Translations under genes and position numbers: made by a program | Assembly: GCF_029853695.1 (NCBI RefSeq) | Contig: NZ_CP122537.1 | Location: 2,439,501 to 2,503,500, forward strand | From: Jannaschia sp. GRR-S6-38 | Lineage (GTDB): Bacteria > Pseudomonadota > Alphaproteobacteria > Rhodobacterales > Rhodobacteraceae | Direction: 5' to 3' | DNA length: 64,000 bases | In this document: piece by piece, positions 23,613-32,719 of the stretch | Layout of the letters: each line of letters starts with the position of its first letter | Numbering within the stretch: position 1 is the stretch's first letter | The notes under the pieces: model-generated | Database searches by the model: none | What the model saw: the letters and a program-made list of their open reading frames with translations, nothing else | Told to the model about the DNA's origin: nothing

Positions 23613-24278
23613 ATGACCCTCAAGGTAATCGGCTCCGGCTACGGCCGCACCGGCACGATGACGATGAAACAGGCCCTGGGGACGCTCGGCTTCGGCCCAA
23701 CCCATCATATGACCGAAGTGATGTCCCATCCCGAACAGCTCGCCCACTGGAAGGCGATCTTCGCCGGTCAGAATGTCGATTGGGCCGAGGTCTATGCAGG
23801 CTATGGATCGCAGGTCGACTGGCCTGGCGCATCGGTCTGGCAGGAAGCCTCCATCGCCTTCCCCGAAGCGAAGGTGATCCACACCGAACGCCCCGAAGAA
23901 GACTGGTGGGCCAGCTTCAACGGCACCATCGGCAAATTCTTCGCCGTGATGGACACTCTCGCGCTGCCGCCCGAATTTGCAGAAATCTTCGGAACCATGA
24001 AGGTGGGCGTCCTGCCGCGCGCGTTCGGCGATTTCACGGACCGGGACAGCGCCATCGCCGGCTACCGCGCGAACAACGCCCGCGTGCGCGAGATCATCCC
24101 CGCCGACCGGCTCCTTGTCTTCAACGTCGCCGACGGCTGGGAACCCCTTTGCCGTTTCCTTGATGTGCCCGTCCCGGACATGCCGTTCCCGCGCACCCAC
24201 GCCCGCGACGAGTTCTGGGCGCATTTCGGCGGCGAACCGGAGATGCCGAAACGTCAGGCCAAAGCCGCGACGAACTGA
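23613..24278 (+). CDS. Sulfotransferase-family protein (paralogue 2)
   Basis: The 221-residue protein starts MTLKVIGSGYGRTGTMTMKQ, with the cofactor-binding loop GYGRTGTMT and the pair-conserved GFGPTHHMTEV, VIHTERPEEDWWASF and LLVFNVADGWEPLCRFLDVP. It is homologous along its length to the protein at 21602-22243. It lies divergently next to LysR paralogue B. The acceptor substrate is unknown. Confidence 0.82.
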   Translation: MTLKVIGSGYGRTGTMTMKQALGTLGFGPTHHMTEVMSHPEQLAHWKAIFAGQNVDWAEVYAGYGSQVDWPGASVWQEASIAFPEAKVIHTERPEEDWWASFNGTIGKFFAVMDTLALPPEFAEIFGTMKVGVLPRAFGDFTDRDSAIAGYRANNARVREIIPADRLLVFNVADGWEPLCRFLDVPVPDMPFPRTHARDEFWAHFGGEPEMPKRQAKAATN

Positions 24279-24930
24279 CGGACTGGTCGGGTCGCAGGAC
24301 CCGAACGCCAGCATAGCCCGGTTCGAGGGGCCGTTGCGCGCGGCTCCGGCCGACGCGGCCCCCAAAGAACGACGGTGCCCGACATGATCCGGCCTCGCCT
24401 CTGATCTTGGCCCTGTGGCCAACGCGCGCTTCCGCGTTCACGCGATGGATCGACTGAGCAACTCCGCCTGCACCCTGGACGCCGGCCGGAGTTGTCTGGC
24501 ACCCGACGCGGCGAGGATAAACCGCCCGCGGAACGCGGCCCGAAGGTCCGAAGTGGACCAATGCAGGGCGTTTGCAACGCAAGTCACGGATGGCCGGTTT
24601 GGGCCGTTGGATGGTCGGGATGAACGCCGGCGCCAATAGTCTGCCGAGGGCAGGGCAAGCGTAGGTGGAAATCCCGACTTCCGTTCTGCTGATGGTCGAT
24701 CTTCAGTTTGCCACGTTCCGAACAAAACCCCTTCGCCTTGCAGGCATCTGGTACCAGCCGGGCGATCGATGCCGACCTGTCTGGACCGATCCCTCCTGCC
24801 GCCGCCCCGCCGCAGGGTTGTTTCGTATCGCAGGTCTTTTCTGTTAACTTAGTAGCGGGCGACGCTGTGGCGCCAGGCATTACGGACGCGGACGGCTCGC
24901 CTCCGGCTGGAACTTTGCCTGGGCGTATCG
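24279..24930. other. Long intergenic, no gene recognised
   Basis: About 650 bp between the sulfotransferase and the RND operon. I see no open frame with a credible start or family match on either strand. The AT-richer tract around 24820-24855 (ttttctgttaacttag) is a plausible promoter region for the efflux operon. Confidence 0.5.
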
Positions 24931-26022
24931 ATGAAACCAGCATTTGCCTTCCTGATCCTCATCCTCCCCGTTCTTGGATGTCGCGAGGACGCCCCCACAC
25001 CGGAGACGCCGGTGCGCGGCATGAAAAGCTTTCTGGTGGAGGAGCCCGCGAGGGTCGCCACGCGGCGTTTTCCGGCGGTGCTGGAGCCGCCCGAACTCAC
25101 AGTGCTGTCGTTCGAGACTGGAGGTCGGCTGGAAGAGATCGACCTGTCTATCGGACAGCGCGTGACGCGGGGCGAGGTGATCGCGCGCCTCGATCCGACG
25201 ACCCTTGAATTGCAGGTCGCGTCCGCAGAGGCCGCGCTGAACGAGGCACGAGCGAACGCGACGAACGCGCGGGATACGCTCGCGCGGCAACTGGCACTTC
25301 TGGAAAGCGGGACGGTCACGCGGGTCGTTGTAGAAGAGGCGCAACTGCAGGCAGACGCCGCCGATGCGCAGCTTGTCCGGGCGGAAAAGTCGCTTGAAAC
25401 CGCGCGGGAAGCTCTCACGGCCGCCGAGCTTGTGGCCCCGTTCGACGGGATCATCAATGCGGTCGAGGTCGCGTCTTTCGCGACGGTGGGTGTCGGCAGC
25501 CCGGTCGTCACGATCTATCCGGCGGACGGCTTCGAGGTCTCTTTCTCTGTGAGTTTCGACGTCGTCGGGCAACTGGTCGTCGGTACGCCTGCGAGGGTGC
25601 GGCTTGCTGATCGCCCCGGTCTGGTGCTTGGGGCCTTCGTGTCGGAGATCGGCTCCCGCGCGGACGCGGTGTCGAGCTTTCCCGTCGTTCTGGAATTGCG
25701 CGAAAGCGACCCGGTCCTCAAGGCCGGCATGGCCGTCGAGGCAGCCATCGACCTGCCCGCACCGGTGCGAGAGGGCTATCCGCTGCCGCTGAGCGCCGTC
25801 ATCCGCGACGGGCATGCGGGGCCGGACGGGGGCCGGATGGGCGTTTATGTCTACGACCCAAACACTTCGACCGTGCAGCGGCGCGACGTGACTGTGAACG
25901 GCATCCGGGAGAACCGGGTTGTAGTGCTGGACGGACTGGTGCCGGGCGATCGCGTGGCCGCGGCGGGGGTTTCGTTTCTGAGGGACGGACAGGAGGTAAG
26001 GCTCCTCGGTCCGGGCGAGTGA
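24931..26022 (+). CDS. RND efflux periplasmic adaptor (membrane fusion lipoprotein)
   Basis: The 363-residue protein has a lipoprotein signal (MKPAFAFLILILPVLGCRED, Cys 17). It then shows the adaptor order: beta-barrel/lipoyl half (FETGGRLEEIDLSIGQRV, RGEVIARLDP), a coiled-coil hairpin of about residues 95-165, the second lipoyl half (LVAPFDGIINAVEV) and a membrane-proximal domain. It would link the RND pump to an outer-membrane channel, which is not encoded here. It is the first gene of an efflux operon, 4 bp before the permease start. Confidence 0.88.
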   Translation: MKPAFAFLILILPVLGCREDAPTPETPVRGMKSFLVEEPARVATRRFPAVLEPPELTVLSFETGGRLEEIDLSIGQRVTRGEVIARLDPTTLELQVASAEAALNEARANATNARDTLARQLALLESGTVTRVVVEEAQLQADAADAQLVRAEKSLETAREALTAAELVAPFDGIINAVEVASFATVGVGSPVVTIYPADGFEVSFSVSFDVVGQLVVGTPARVRLADRPGLVLGAFVSEIGSRADAVSSFPVVLELRESDPVLKAGMAVEAAIDLPAPVREGYPLPLSAVIRDGHAGPDGGRMGVYVYDPNTSTVQRRDVTVNGIRENRVVVLDGLVPGDRVAAAGVSFLRDGQEVRLLGPGE

Positions 26023-26026
26023 CGGC

Positions 26027-29000
26027 ATGGACTGGCTCACTCGCTTCGGTGTCGAGAAGTCCCGGCTGACGCTGCTGGTCATGGTCGGGCTGCTCGTGAT
26101 CGGGACGCTGGCCTATATCAGCCTTCCCAAGCGCGAAAACCCGGCCATCACCATCCGCACCGTCATCGTCTCGGCCCAGTTCGCTGGCATGGCGCCTGAG
26201 CGCGTCGAGGACCTGATTGCGATCCCGCTGGAACGCGCGGCCCGCGAGATCGGGGAGGTGGACGAGATCTCCACCCTGATCATGACCGGCTCTGCCCAAT
26301 TGAACGTCGTCGTGGCCGACCGGGTGCCAGCGGGCGAGCTGGATCAGGTCTTCACCGATATCCGCACGCGCATCGAGCAGGCTGCGCGCGAGATGCCGGA
26401 GGGTACGCGCGGCCCCTTCGTGAACACCAATTACGGAGATGTAGCCGTGGCGACCGTGGCCGTCACGGGCGACGGGTTCTCGATGGCCGAGATCGCGAGG
26501 GCCGCCGAAGATCTGCAGGCCGGTCTCTACGCGGTCGATGGGGTGACGAAGGTGACGCTTTCGGGCCAGCAGGAGGAACGCATCTGGCTCGAAGTCGACG
26601 CCCGTCGCCTCGCCGCTGTGGGCGTGCAGATCCCCCGGCTTCTGCAGGACCTGCGCGACCAGAATGTCATCCTCCCGGCGGGCCAGATCGACGCCGACGG
26701 CACGACCATCGTCCTCGAAGCGAACGGCGATCTTGATGGGATCGCGGATGTGGGCGCGGTCCTGACCCAGCTTCCCTCGGGCGACGTGATCCGCCTGCGC
26801 GATGTGCTGACGCCCCGCCGGGGCCATGTCGACCCGGCCGTCCGGCCCGTCTATTTCAACGGCGATCCGGCGGTTCTGGTCAGTATCGAGATGGCCGATG
26901 ACCGCGACATCCAGAAGCTGGGCCGAACCCTGCGCGCCGAGATCGCAAGGCTAGAGACGGCGCAACCCATCGGGATCAGCTTCAACATATCGACCTTCCA
27001 GGAAACCGCCGTTACCCAATCGATCAACGGCGCGCTGTCGAATGTCGCGCAGACTTTCGCGGTCGTGCTGGTGGTGATGCTTCTCTTCCTCGGCCTCCGC
27101 CCCGCCCTTGTGATCGCCAGCATCGTGCCTTTCACGGTCACCTTCGCGCTGCTCGGGATGGCACGGCTCGGCATCGATCTGCAGCAGATCTCCATCGCCG
27201 CAGTCATCATCTCGCTGGGCCTTCTGGTCGATAACGGCCTCGTAGTCGTCGAGGACATCAACAGCCGCATCCGCGCAGGGACGGAGCCCAAGGTCGCCGC
27301 CGTTGCCGCCGGGGGACAGTTCTTCGTCCCTTTGGCCGTCGCCTCCATCACCACCGTCTCGGCCTTCCTGCCGATGATGATCCTCGACGGAACGACGGGC
27401 GAGTTCGCGTTTTCGCTTGGCGCGGTCGTGGCGCTGATGTTGGTAGGCTCCTGGCTCTCGGCCCACTACATCCTGCCATTCATCGCCGCGTCGATCCTGC
27501 GGCCGAAGCCTGCAGAGGGCGCGGGCGAAAGCCGGCTGATCCGCGCCTATGGCGCGCTGATCCGGCGCATTCTGCCGCTGGGCCTGCCGATCTTGGCCGC
27601 AAGCTACGCGCTGGTCGCTCTGGGGATCACGCAGTTCGGCGCCCTCAGATCCGAGATGTTTCCGCTGTCCGAACGCGCCGAGTTTCTCGTCTATCTCGAC
27701 CTACAGAAAGGCAGCGCGCTTTCGGCCACTCGTGATGAGAGCCTGGCCGTCGACGCGTGGCTGCGCGATTCGGACGCGAACCCCGAGGTCACCGACACGA
27801 CCCTTTTCGTGGGCCATGGCGGCCCCCGCTTCTACCTCGCGCTTGCGCCCGCGGATGCCAGCCCCTCCAGCGCCTTCCTTCTGGTCGGCACGAGGGATTT
27901 CGACGGTGCCGTCGCTGCCGCTGACCGCACTCGCCGCTACCTGCGCGAGAGCGCCCCTGCCATCCGCGCCCGCGTTACAAGGCTCTCCATGGGCGGCAGC
28001 GAGTCGGGCATTGTCGAGATACAGATCACCGGCCCCGATGCCGACACATTGCTCGACGCGGCAAAACGGGTAGAGGCGGGCTTCGATGCCGTGCCTGGCC
28101 TCATCCTCAACCAGAACGATTGGGGCAACAAGACGATCACCATCAGCATCGATATCCAGCAGGATCGCGTGCGCCAACTGGGCGTCACCTCCTCGGATAT
28201 CTCCAACGTGATGGCGGCGTACTTTTCGGGCACGTCCGTGTCAGTCCTGCGCGATGGCGACGATCAGATCCCCATCGTCGTGCGCGCCGAGGAGGTCTTT
28301 CGCGACAGCATCGAAGACCTTGCCAACCTTTCGATCCCCACCGAACGCGGCCTCGTTTCGCTCGACCAGGTGGCGCGGTTCGTCCCCCGGCTGGAGCTGT
28401 CGCAACTGCGCCGCCAGGACCAGGTCCGCCAGATCACTGTCAGCGCCAAGAGCGGCACACTTTCTGCTGCGGAAGTTGAGGCCATCATCGCGCCGACACT
28501 GACCGCGCTGGACCTTGGGCCCGGATACAGCGCCGAGATCGGCGGCGAAAGCGCGGATGCGGCCGAGGCGAACGCTGATCTAATCGCGGGGATGCCGCTG
28601 GCCTTGGTCGTGATGATCCTGGCGCTGACCTTCCAGTTCAACTCGTTCCGCCGCGTGGCGCTCACGTTCCTGACGATCCCGCTGATCCTGATCGGCGCGC
28701 CCATCGCGCTTGGCCTTACCGGCCAGCCGCTTTCGTTCTTCGCGATTCTGGGGCTGATCTCGCTGATGGGGATCATTATCAACAACGCCATCGTCCTTAT
28801 CGATCAGATAGACATCGAACGCCGGACGCTCCCCCTAGACGACGCCGTTGTCGAGGCCGCCAGGAAGCGGATGAGCCCGGTTCTGCTGACCTCGGTCACC
28901 ACAGTTCTGGGGCTTGTCCCCATGGCGCTGATGGGCGGCGCGCTGTTCGAGCCGATGGCCACGCTCATGATCGGCGGGCTCCTGCTGGCCTCGCCGCTGA

Positions 29001-29053
29001 CGCTGATCTTCGTGCCGCCGGTCTACCGGCTTCTCTTCCGCAGCTCGGCATGA
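26027..29053 (+). CDS. RND efflux transporter permease
   Basis: A 1008-residue inner-membrane RND antiporter with 12 predicted helices and two large periplasmic loops. The N-terminal LTLLVMVGLLVIGTLAYISLPK and the TM4 motif LGLLVDNGLVVVEDINSRI are typical. The usual Asp-Asp of AcrB-type TM4 is Asp-Asn here, as in several multidrug RND subgroups. TM10 includes MGIIINNAIVLIDQIDIERR. It works with the adaptor encoded just upstream to expel drugs or toxic metabolites. Specificity is not readable. Confidence 0.92.
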   Translation: MDWLTRFGVEKSRLTLLVMVGLLVIGTLAYISLPKRENPAITIRTVIVSAQFAGMAPERVEDLIAIPLERAAREIGEVDEISTLIMTGSAQLNVVVADRVPAGELDQVFTDIRTRIEQAAREMPEGTRGPFVNTNYGDVAVATVAVTGDGFSMAEIARAAEDLQAGLYAVDGVTKVTLSGQQEERIWLEVDARRLAAVGVQIPRLLQDLRDQNVILPAGQIDADGTTIVLEANGDLDGIADVGAVLTQLPSGDVIRLRDVLTPRRGHVDPAVRPVYFNGDPAVLVSIEMADDRDIQKLGRTLRAEIARLETAQPIGISFNISTFQETAVTQSINGALSNVAQTFAVVLVVMLLFLGLRPALVIASIVPFTVTFALLGMARLGIDLQQISIAAVIISLGLLVDNGLVVVEDINSRIRAGTEPKVAAVAAGGQFFVPLAVASITTVSAFLPMMILDGTTGEFAFSLGAVVALMLVGSWLSAHYILPFIAASILRPKPAEGAGESRLIRAYGALIRRILPLGLPILAASYALVALGITQFGALRSEMFPLSERAEFLVYLDLQKGSALSATRDESLAVDAWLRDSDANPEVTDTTLFVGHGGPRFYLALAPADASPSSAFLLVGTRDFDGAVAAADRTRRYLRESAPAIRARVTRLSMGGSESGIVEIQITGPDADTLLDAAKRVEAGFDAVPGLILNQNDWGNKTITISIDIQQDRVRQLGVTSSDISNVMAAYFSGTSVSVLRDGDDQIPIVVRAEEVFRDSIEDLANLSIPTERGLVSLDQVARFVPRLELSQLRRQDQVRQITVSAKSGTLSAAEVEAIIAPTLTALDLGPGYSAEIGGESADAAEANADLIAGMPLALVVMILALTFQFNSFRRVALTFLTIPLILIGAPIALGLTGQPLSFFAILGLISLMGIIINNAIVLIDQIDIERRTLPLDDAVVEAARKRMSPVLLTSVTTVLGLVPMALMGGALFEPMATLMIGGLLLASPLTLIFVPPVYRLLFRSSA

Positions 29054-29075
29054 CGCGTCCGATCCGGGCAACCTG

Positions 29076-29507
29076 ATGGCGATCGTTCTCCAGATCGCGC
29101 TCGGCGGCGCGCTGCTGATCCTCTGTGCGCTAATGCATCTGGCCGTGGCCGCGCGGGCGCTAAGCTATCTCCGCCACGCCAGGCCGTTTGTGGCGCAACC
29201 GTCACCCCGCCGTTTCTTCAAGGTGACTGGCGGCCTCTTCGCCGTCTTCCTCGCGTCGCACACGGTGCAGATTTACCTCTGGGCCATCGCCGTCTGGCTC
29301 ACTGGGGCCCTGACGGGCCGCGAACCGCCTATCTATTTCGCCCTCGTCACCTACACCACGCTTGGCTACGGCGACGTGACCCTGTCCGAAGGGTTCAGGG
29401 TCTTCGGCGCGATGGCCTCCGTCACGGGTATCCTGATGTTCGGCCTTACGACGGCATTTCTTGTCGGCGTGTTCAGCAACGCGTTGAATGCGGCGCGAAA
29501 GGAGTGA
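29076..29507 (+). CDS. Two-pore-helix K+-channel-like membrane protein
   Basis: The 143-residue protein has helices at the N-terminus, a pore region with the selectivity-filter motif TYTTLGYGDVTLSEGF (filter TLGYGD) and a last helix ILMFGLTTAFLVGVFSNAL. It belongs to the small ion-channel family (Ion_trans_2 type) with no regulatory domain. It lies 22 bp after the RND permease and is probably co-transcribed. A role in membrane potential or ion balance linked to efflux is inference. Confidence 0.85.
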   Translation: MAIVLQIALGGALLILCALMHLAVAARALSYLRHARPFVAQPSPRRFFKVTGGLFAVFLASHTVQIYLWAIAVWLTGALTGREPPIYFALVTYTTLGYGDVTLSEGFRVFGAMASVTGILMFGLTTAFLVGVFSNALNAARKE

Positions 29508-29815
29508 CTGAAGCGCCTGCCGTACAGGGGCCTCCGCGATCGAAATCAGGCTCGTTCGGAAGCATCTCTCCCGTGAGAGGCGAGATATCAGCCCATCGTT
29601 GCCCTGGCATCTTGTGTCCAGACCCTTTCGTTCATCCGTACTCGCAGGCCGCCACGTTTGCTCGCTTTGTGAAGCATCGTCGGTCAAGAATGAGGAGCCG
29701 CAATGCAGCACCGCTGTCCCTCGGCGAAGGGCGGCTTCGGTGCAGGCTAAAATGCGGTGGCGCCAGACAACGTGAATGTCCGCTTCGGGTGGTAAGCGAC
29801 CCAAGAGGCGGAACG
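29508..29815. other. Right-end intergenic of the island, no gene seen
   Basis: About 310 bp between the channel gene and the right direct repeat. Frames across it are unbroken but have no start signal or family match. It may be decayed sequence at the element edge. Confidence 0.5.
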
Positions 29816-29846
29816 GAAAAAGGGCGGCCCGGGGGCCGCCCTTCGC
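29816..29846 (-). terminator. Terminator of the pyrimidine transporter operon
   Basis: Stem GGGCGGCCC/GGGCCGCCC centred at 29831, with a T5 tail on the minus strand, 20 bp beyond the binding-protein stop. The same structure is copied at 12901-12930. Confidence 0.8.
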
Positions 29847-29933
29847 GTTCCGGAGGAACCCAACCCTCAGTTCAGCGCCTCGTCCGTAATGTCGGAGGTC
29901 CAGGCGCCCTCGGGCTGCTGGGTGATGACCGGG
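29816..29933 (-). repeat. Right direct repeat: intact 3' end of the binding-protein gene
   Basis: This is the functional counterpart of 12901-13019, offset by 16,915 bp at the stop codons. It includes the terminator and the last 22 codons, in frame here. Confidence 0.85.
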
Positions 29934-30862
29934 TCGGAGCCGCCGGCCAGCAGCGTGTCGACGGTGCGCTGGAAATCGGCCTCGTCGAGCGATCCGTCGG
30001 AGCCCGCGGTGAGCTTGGCGATCTCCTCCATCATGCGCTTCTGGTGGGCCTCGGTCTGGGCGCCGGTCTCGTCGTATTCGAGCACGATCTCCGCGGCCTC
30101 CTCGGGGTTCTCCTCGGCGTATTTCCAGCCGGCCATCGAGGCGCGCACGAACTTGACCATCTTGTCGCGGAAGGCCGGGTCCTCGAGGTTCTCCTCCAGC
30201 ACGTAGATGCCGTCCTCGAGCGTGGCGACGCCCATATCCTCGTATTTGAAGGTCACGAGCTCGTCCTCGGTGACGCCCGCATCCAGCACCTGGCCGTATT
30301 CGTTATAGGTCATGGTCGAGATGCAGTCGGCCTGGCGCTGCAGGAGCGGGTCGACGTTGAAGCCCTGCTTGAGCACGGTCACCCCGTCCTCGCCGCCATC
30401 GGTGGGGATGCCCTCCTGGCTCATCCAGGAGAGGAAGGGGTATTCGTTGCCGAAGAACCAGACACCGATGGTCTTGCCGCGGAAATCCTGCGGGCCCTCG
30501 ATGCCGGTGTCCTTCCAGCAGGTGAGCATGAGGCCCGAGGTCTTGAAGGGCTGGGCGATGTTGACGACCGGCAGGCCCTTTTCGCGGGCCGAGAGGGCCG
30601 AGGGCATCCAGTTGAGCATGGCGTCGGCGCCGCCACCGGCGAGCACCTGGGGCGGCGCGATGTCGGGGCCGCCGGGGAGGATGGTGACCTCGAGCCCCTC
30701 CTCCTCGTAGAAGCCCTTCTCGAGGGCGACGTAATAGCCCGCGAACTGGGCCTGGGTGACCCATTGCAGCTGGAGCGTGACGGAATTGTCGGCATGGGCG
30801 TCGGCGAGGGCCGGCCCGGCGAGGCCGAGCGCGATGGCGGCGGATGCGATGAGGTGTTTCAT
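29867..30862 (-). CDS. ABC transporter substrate-binding protein (NMT1/THI5-like, pyrimidine type)
   Basis: The 331-residue periplasmic protein has a signal peptide (cleaved near ALA-DA, ~21) and the NMT1/ThiY-like fold: LQLQWVTQAQFAGYYVALEK, GFYEEEGLEVTILPGGPDIA, FRGKTIGVWFFGNEYPFLSW. Family members bind pyrimidines such as the thiamine precursor HMP/FAMP. Here the operon with dihydropyrimidinase and PreA/PreT points to uracil, thymine or their reduced products. It is the last gene of the long minus-strand operon. Its 3' end is duplicated at 12.9 kb. Confidence 0.88.
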   Translation of the reverse strand: MKHLIASAAIALGLAGPALADAHADNSVTLQLQWVTQAQFAGYYVALEKGFYEEEGLEVTILPGGPDIAPPQVLAGGGADAMLNWMPSALSAREKGLPVVNIAQPFKTSGLMLTCWKDTGIEGPQDFRGKTIGVWFFGNEYPFLSWMSQEGIPTDGGEDGVTVLKQGFNVDPLLQRQADCISTMTYNEYGQVLDAGVTEDELVTFKYEDMGVATLEDGIYVLEENLEDPAFRDKMVKFVRASMAGWKYAEENPEEAAEIVLEYDETGAQTEAHQKRMMEEIAKLTAGSDGSLDEADFQRTVDTLLAGGSDPVITQQPEGAWTSDITDEALN

Positions 30863-30887
30863 GGTGGTCTCCCTGTGGTTGGCGCGC

Positions 30888-31724
30888 TTACTGGCGGCGC
30901 GCTCTCTGTGATGGATGCCAGAAGGTCATCCGCTTTTCCAATGCCGCGATGAGCCCGTAGCTGAGCGAGCCCGCGACGGCGGCGACGACGATGGAGGCCC
31001 AGACCATGGGCAGGTTCAAGCGGCCGACCTCGGTGGAGATGCGGAAGCCCATGCCGAGGGTGGGGCTGCCGAAGAATTCCGCGACGATGGCGCCGATCAG
31101 GGCGAGGGTGGTCGCGATCTTGAGGCCGTTGAAGACGAAGGGCAGGGCCGACTGGATGCGCAGGTAGCGCAGCTCCTGGCCGGGAGTGGCGCCGTAGGTG
31201 CGCATCAGGTCGCGCTGCATGGGCTGGTTGTCCGCGAGGCCCGCCACGGTGTTCACGAGGACCGGGAAGAACACCATCACCACGACCACGGCGGCCTTCG
31301 ATTCCCAGCCGAATCCGAACCACATCACGAGGATGGGCGCGGTGCCGACGATGGGCAGGGCGGCGACGAAATTTCCCACCGGCAGCAGGCCGCGGCGCAG
31401 GAAGTCGGAGCGCGCGACGAGGAGCGCCGTGGCGATGGCCGCGCCGCAGCCGATCAGCCAGCCGGTCAGCGCGCCCTTCAGCACGGTCTGCACGAAATCG
31501 GCCCAGAGAACGGGGCCGTTGGCGGCGATGGCGGTGGCGATCTGGCTGGGGGCGGGCAGGATGACGGTCGGCACGTCGAAGAGGCGGACGGTGAGCTCCC
31601 ACAGGACGAGGAGGGTCAGGCCGAAGAGGACGGGCGCGGCCCAGCGCGCGGCGGAGCGCCCGGCCAGCCAGACGTTCAGACCCCAGAGCGCGGCCCAGGT
31701 GCCGAGGATCAGGACGCCGCTCAT
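30888..31724 (-). CDS. ABC transporter permease (NitT/TauT/pyrimidine type)
   Basis: A 278-residue six-helix permease with the BPD_transp_1 EAA loop DLMRTYGATPGQELRYLRIQ, a site for contact with the ATPase. Helices include WAAPVLFGLTLLVLWELTV and AALPIVGTAPILVMWFGFGW. It overlaps the second permease by 4 bp (ATGA) and precedes the binding-protein gene by 25 bp. Confidence 0.9.
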   Translation of the reverse strand: MSGVLILGTWAALWGLNVWLAGRSAARWAAPVLFGLTLLVLWELTVRLFDVPTVILPAPSQIATAIAANGPVLWADFVQTVLKGALTGWLIGCGAAIATALLVARSDFLRRGLLPVGNFVAALPIVGTAPILVMWFGFGWESKAAVVVVMVFFPVLVNTVAGLADNQPMQRDLMRTYGATPGQELRYLRIQSALPFVFNGLKIATTLALIGAIVAEFFGSPTLGMGFRISTEVGRLNLPMVWASIVVAAVAGSLSYGLIAALEKRMTFWHPSQRARRQ

Positions 31725-32719
31725 CGCGCGAGCCCCATGCGGCGCAGCGTGACCCGTTCGAGAAGCGCGATGGCCGCCACGAGCGCAGCGGCGACGATGG
31801 CCGCGCCGAAGAGCGCCGACCAGATCTGTACCGTCTGGCCGTAATAGCTGCCCGCGAGCAGCCGCGCGCCCAGGCCGCGGACGGCGCCGGTGGGAAGCTC
31901 CCCGATGATCGCGCCGACGAGGGCCGCGGCCACGGCGATCTTCAGCGAGGCGAAGAGATAGGGCAGCGAGGCGGGCAGGCGCAGCGAGACGAGGGTGCGC
32001 AGGCCGGAGGCGTTCCAGGTGCGCATCAGGTCGAGATCGGAGGGCGCGGGTGCGCGCAGGCCCTTCACCATGCCGACAGTAACCGGGAAGAAGGACAGGT
32101 AGGCCGAGATGATCGCCTTGGGCACGAGGCCCTGCACCCCGACCGAGTTCAGCACGACGATGATCATCGGCGCGATGGCGAGGATCGGGATGGTCTGCGA
32201 GGCGATGGCCCAGGGCATGACCGACAGGTCCATGACGCGGCTATGGACGATGCCGATGGCCAGGAGGATCCCCAGCGCGCTGCCGAAGGCGAAGCCCAGC
32301 AGCGTCGGGCCGAGCGTGATGCCCGCGTGGAAGACGAGGCTGCGCCGGGAGGTGATCTTCTGGCCCACCGTGGTGTCCCAGAGCTCGGCCACGACCTGAT
32401 GGGGCGCGGGCAGGCGCGGGCGTTCCTGCGCGAAGGCGCGGGCCGCGGCTTCGCCCGGATTGGCGAGCGCGAGCGACAGCCCGCCGCTCTCGCGCCGCTC
32501 GGCGGCGGTGGCGGGGGTGACCGCGATGCCCGCGCGTTCGGCTTCCAGAAGCGATTGCCGGGCGTTCATCGGGATGCAGGCCAGGTACCAGAGCGCGATG
32601 AGCGCGGCGACCACCGTGGCCACGGGGACGGCCTTGGCGGCCAGCCCGCGAACGATCAGGCCCACGCGGCCCGACCGGCCGATCGCGGCGCCGGGGGCGG
32701 AGAGGGGCGCGTCGCTCAT
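31721..32719 (-). CDS. ABC transporter permease (second subunit)
   Basis: The 332-residue permease has one N-terminal helix (AVPVATVVAALIALWYLACI), an unusual ~100-residue periplasmic or linker segment (QSLLEAERAGIAVTPATAAE and following), then the five-helix core with the EAA loop DLMRTWNASGLRTLVSLRLP. It likely forms a heterodimer with the 30888-31724 permease. Stop and start overlap as ATGA. Confidence 0.9.
   Translation of the reverse strand: MSDAPLSAPGAAIGRSGRVGLIVRGLAAKAVPVATVVAALIALWYLACIPMNARQSLLEAERAGIAVTPATAAERRESGGLSLALANPGEAAARAFAQERPRLPAPHQVVAELWDTTVGQKITSRRSLVFHAGITLGPTLLGFAFGSALGILLAIGIVHSRVMDLSVMPWAIASQTIPILAIAPMIIVVLNSVGVQGLVPKAIISAYLSFFPVTVGMVKGLRAPAPSDLDLMRTWNASGLRTLVSLRLPASLPYLFASLKIAVAAALVGAIIGELPTGAVRGLGARLLAGSYYGQTVQIWSALFGAAIVAAALVAAIALLERVTLRRMGLAR

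Larger units (their letters stand above)
12901..29933. mobile_element. Putative 16.9 kb integrated island bounded by 118-bp direct repeats
   Basis: The sequence 12901-13019 recurs in direct orientation at 29816-29933, with about five substitutions and one inserted base. The repeat is the terminator plus the last ~22 codons of the ABC binding-protein gene (29867-30862, minus). The segment between carries a tyrosine recombinase, spanin remnants and accessory genes. This is the arrangement expected when an element integrates into the 3' end of a gene and restores it, leaving the old 3' end at the far side. An alternative is duplication by homologous or illegitimate recombination. The recombinase sits 2.7 kb inside the left end rather than at the border, so its role is unproven. 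Confidence 0.55.

Noticed and set aside
24665..24847. Short plus-strand frame in the long gap before the RND operon
   Set aside because: No ribosome site, Arg/Pro-rich end, no family resemblance.
12901..29933. tRNA-type attachment site for the island
   Set aside because: No tRNA-like cloverleaf seen at either border; the duplicated sequence is a protein-gene 3' end.
29504..30952. 482-codon plus-strand frame across the right repeat
   Set aside because: Mostly antisense of the binding-protein gene, which has a signal peptide, a fold match and operon context.
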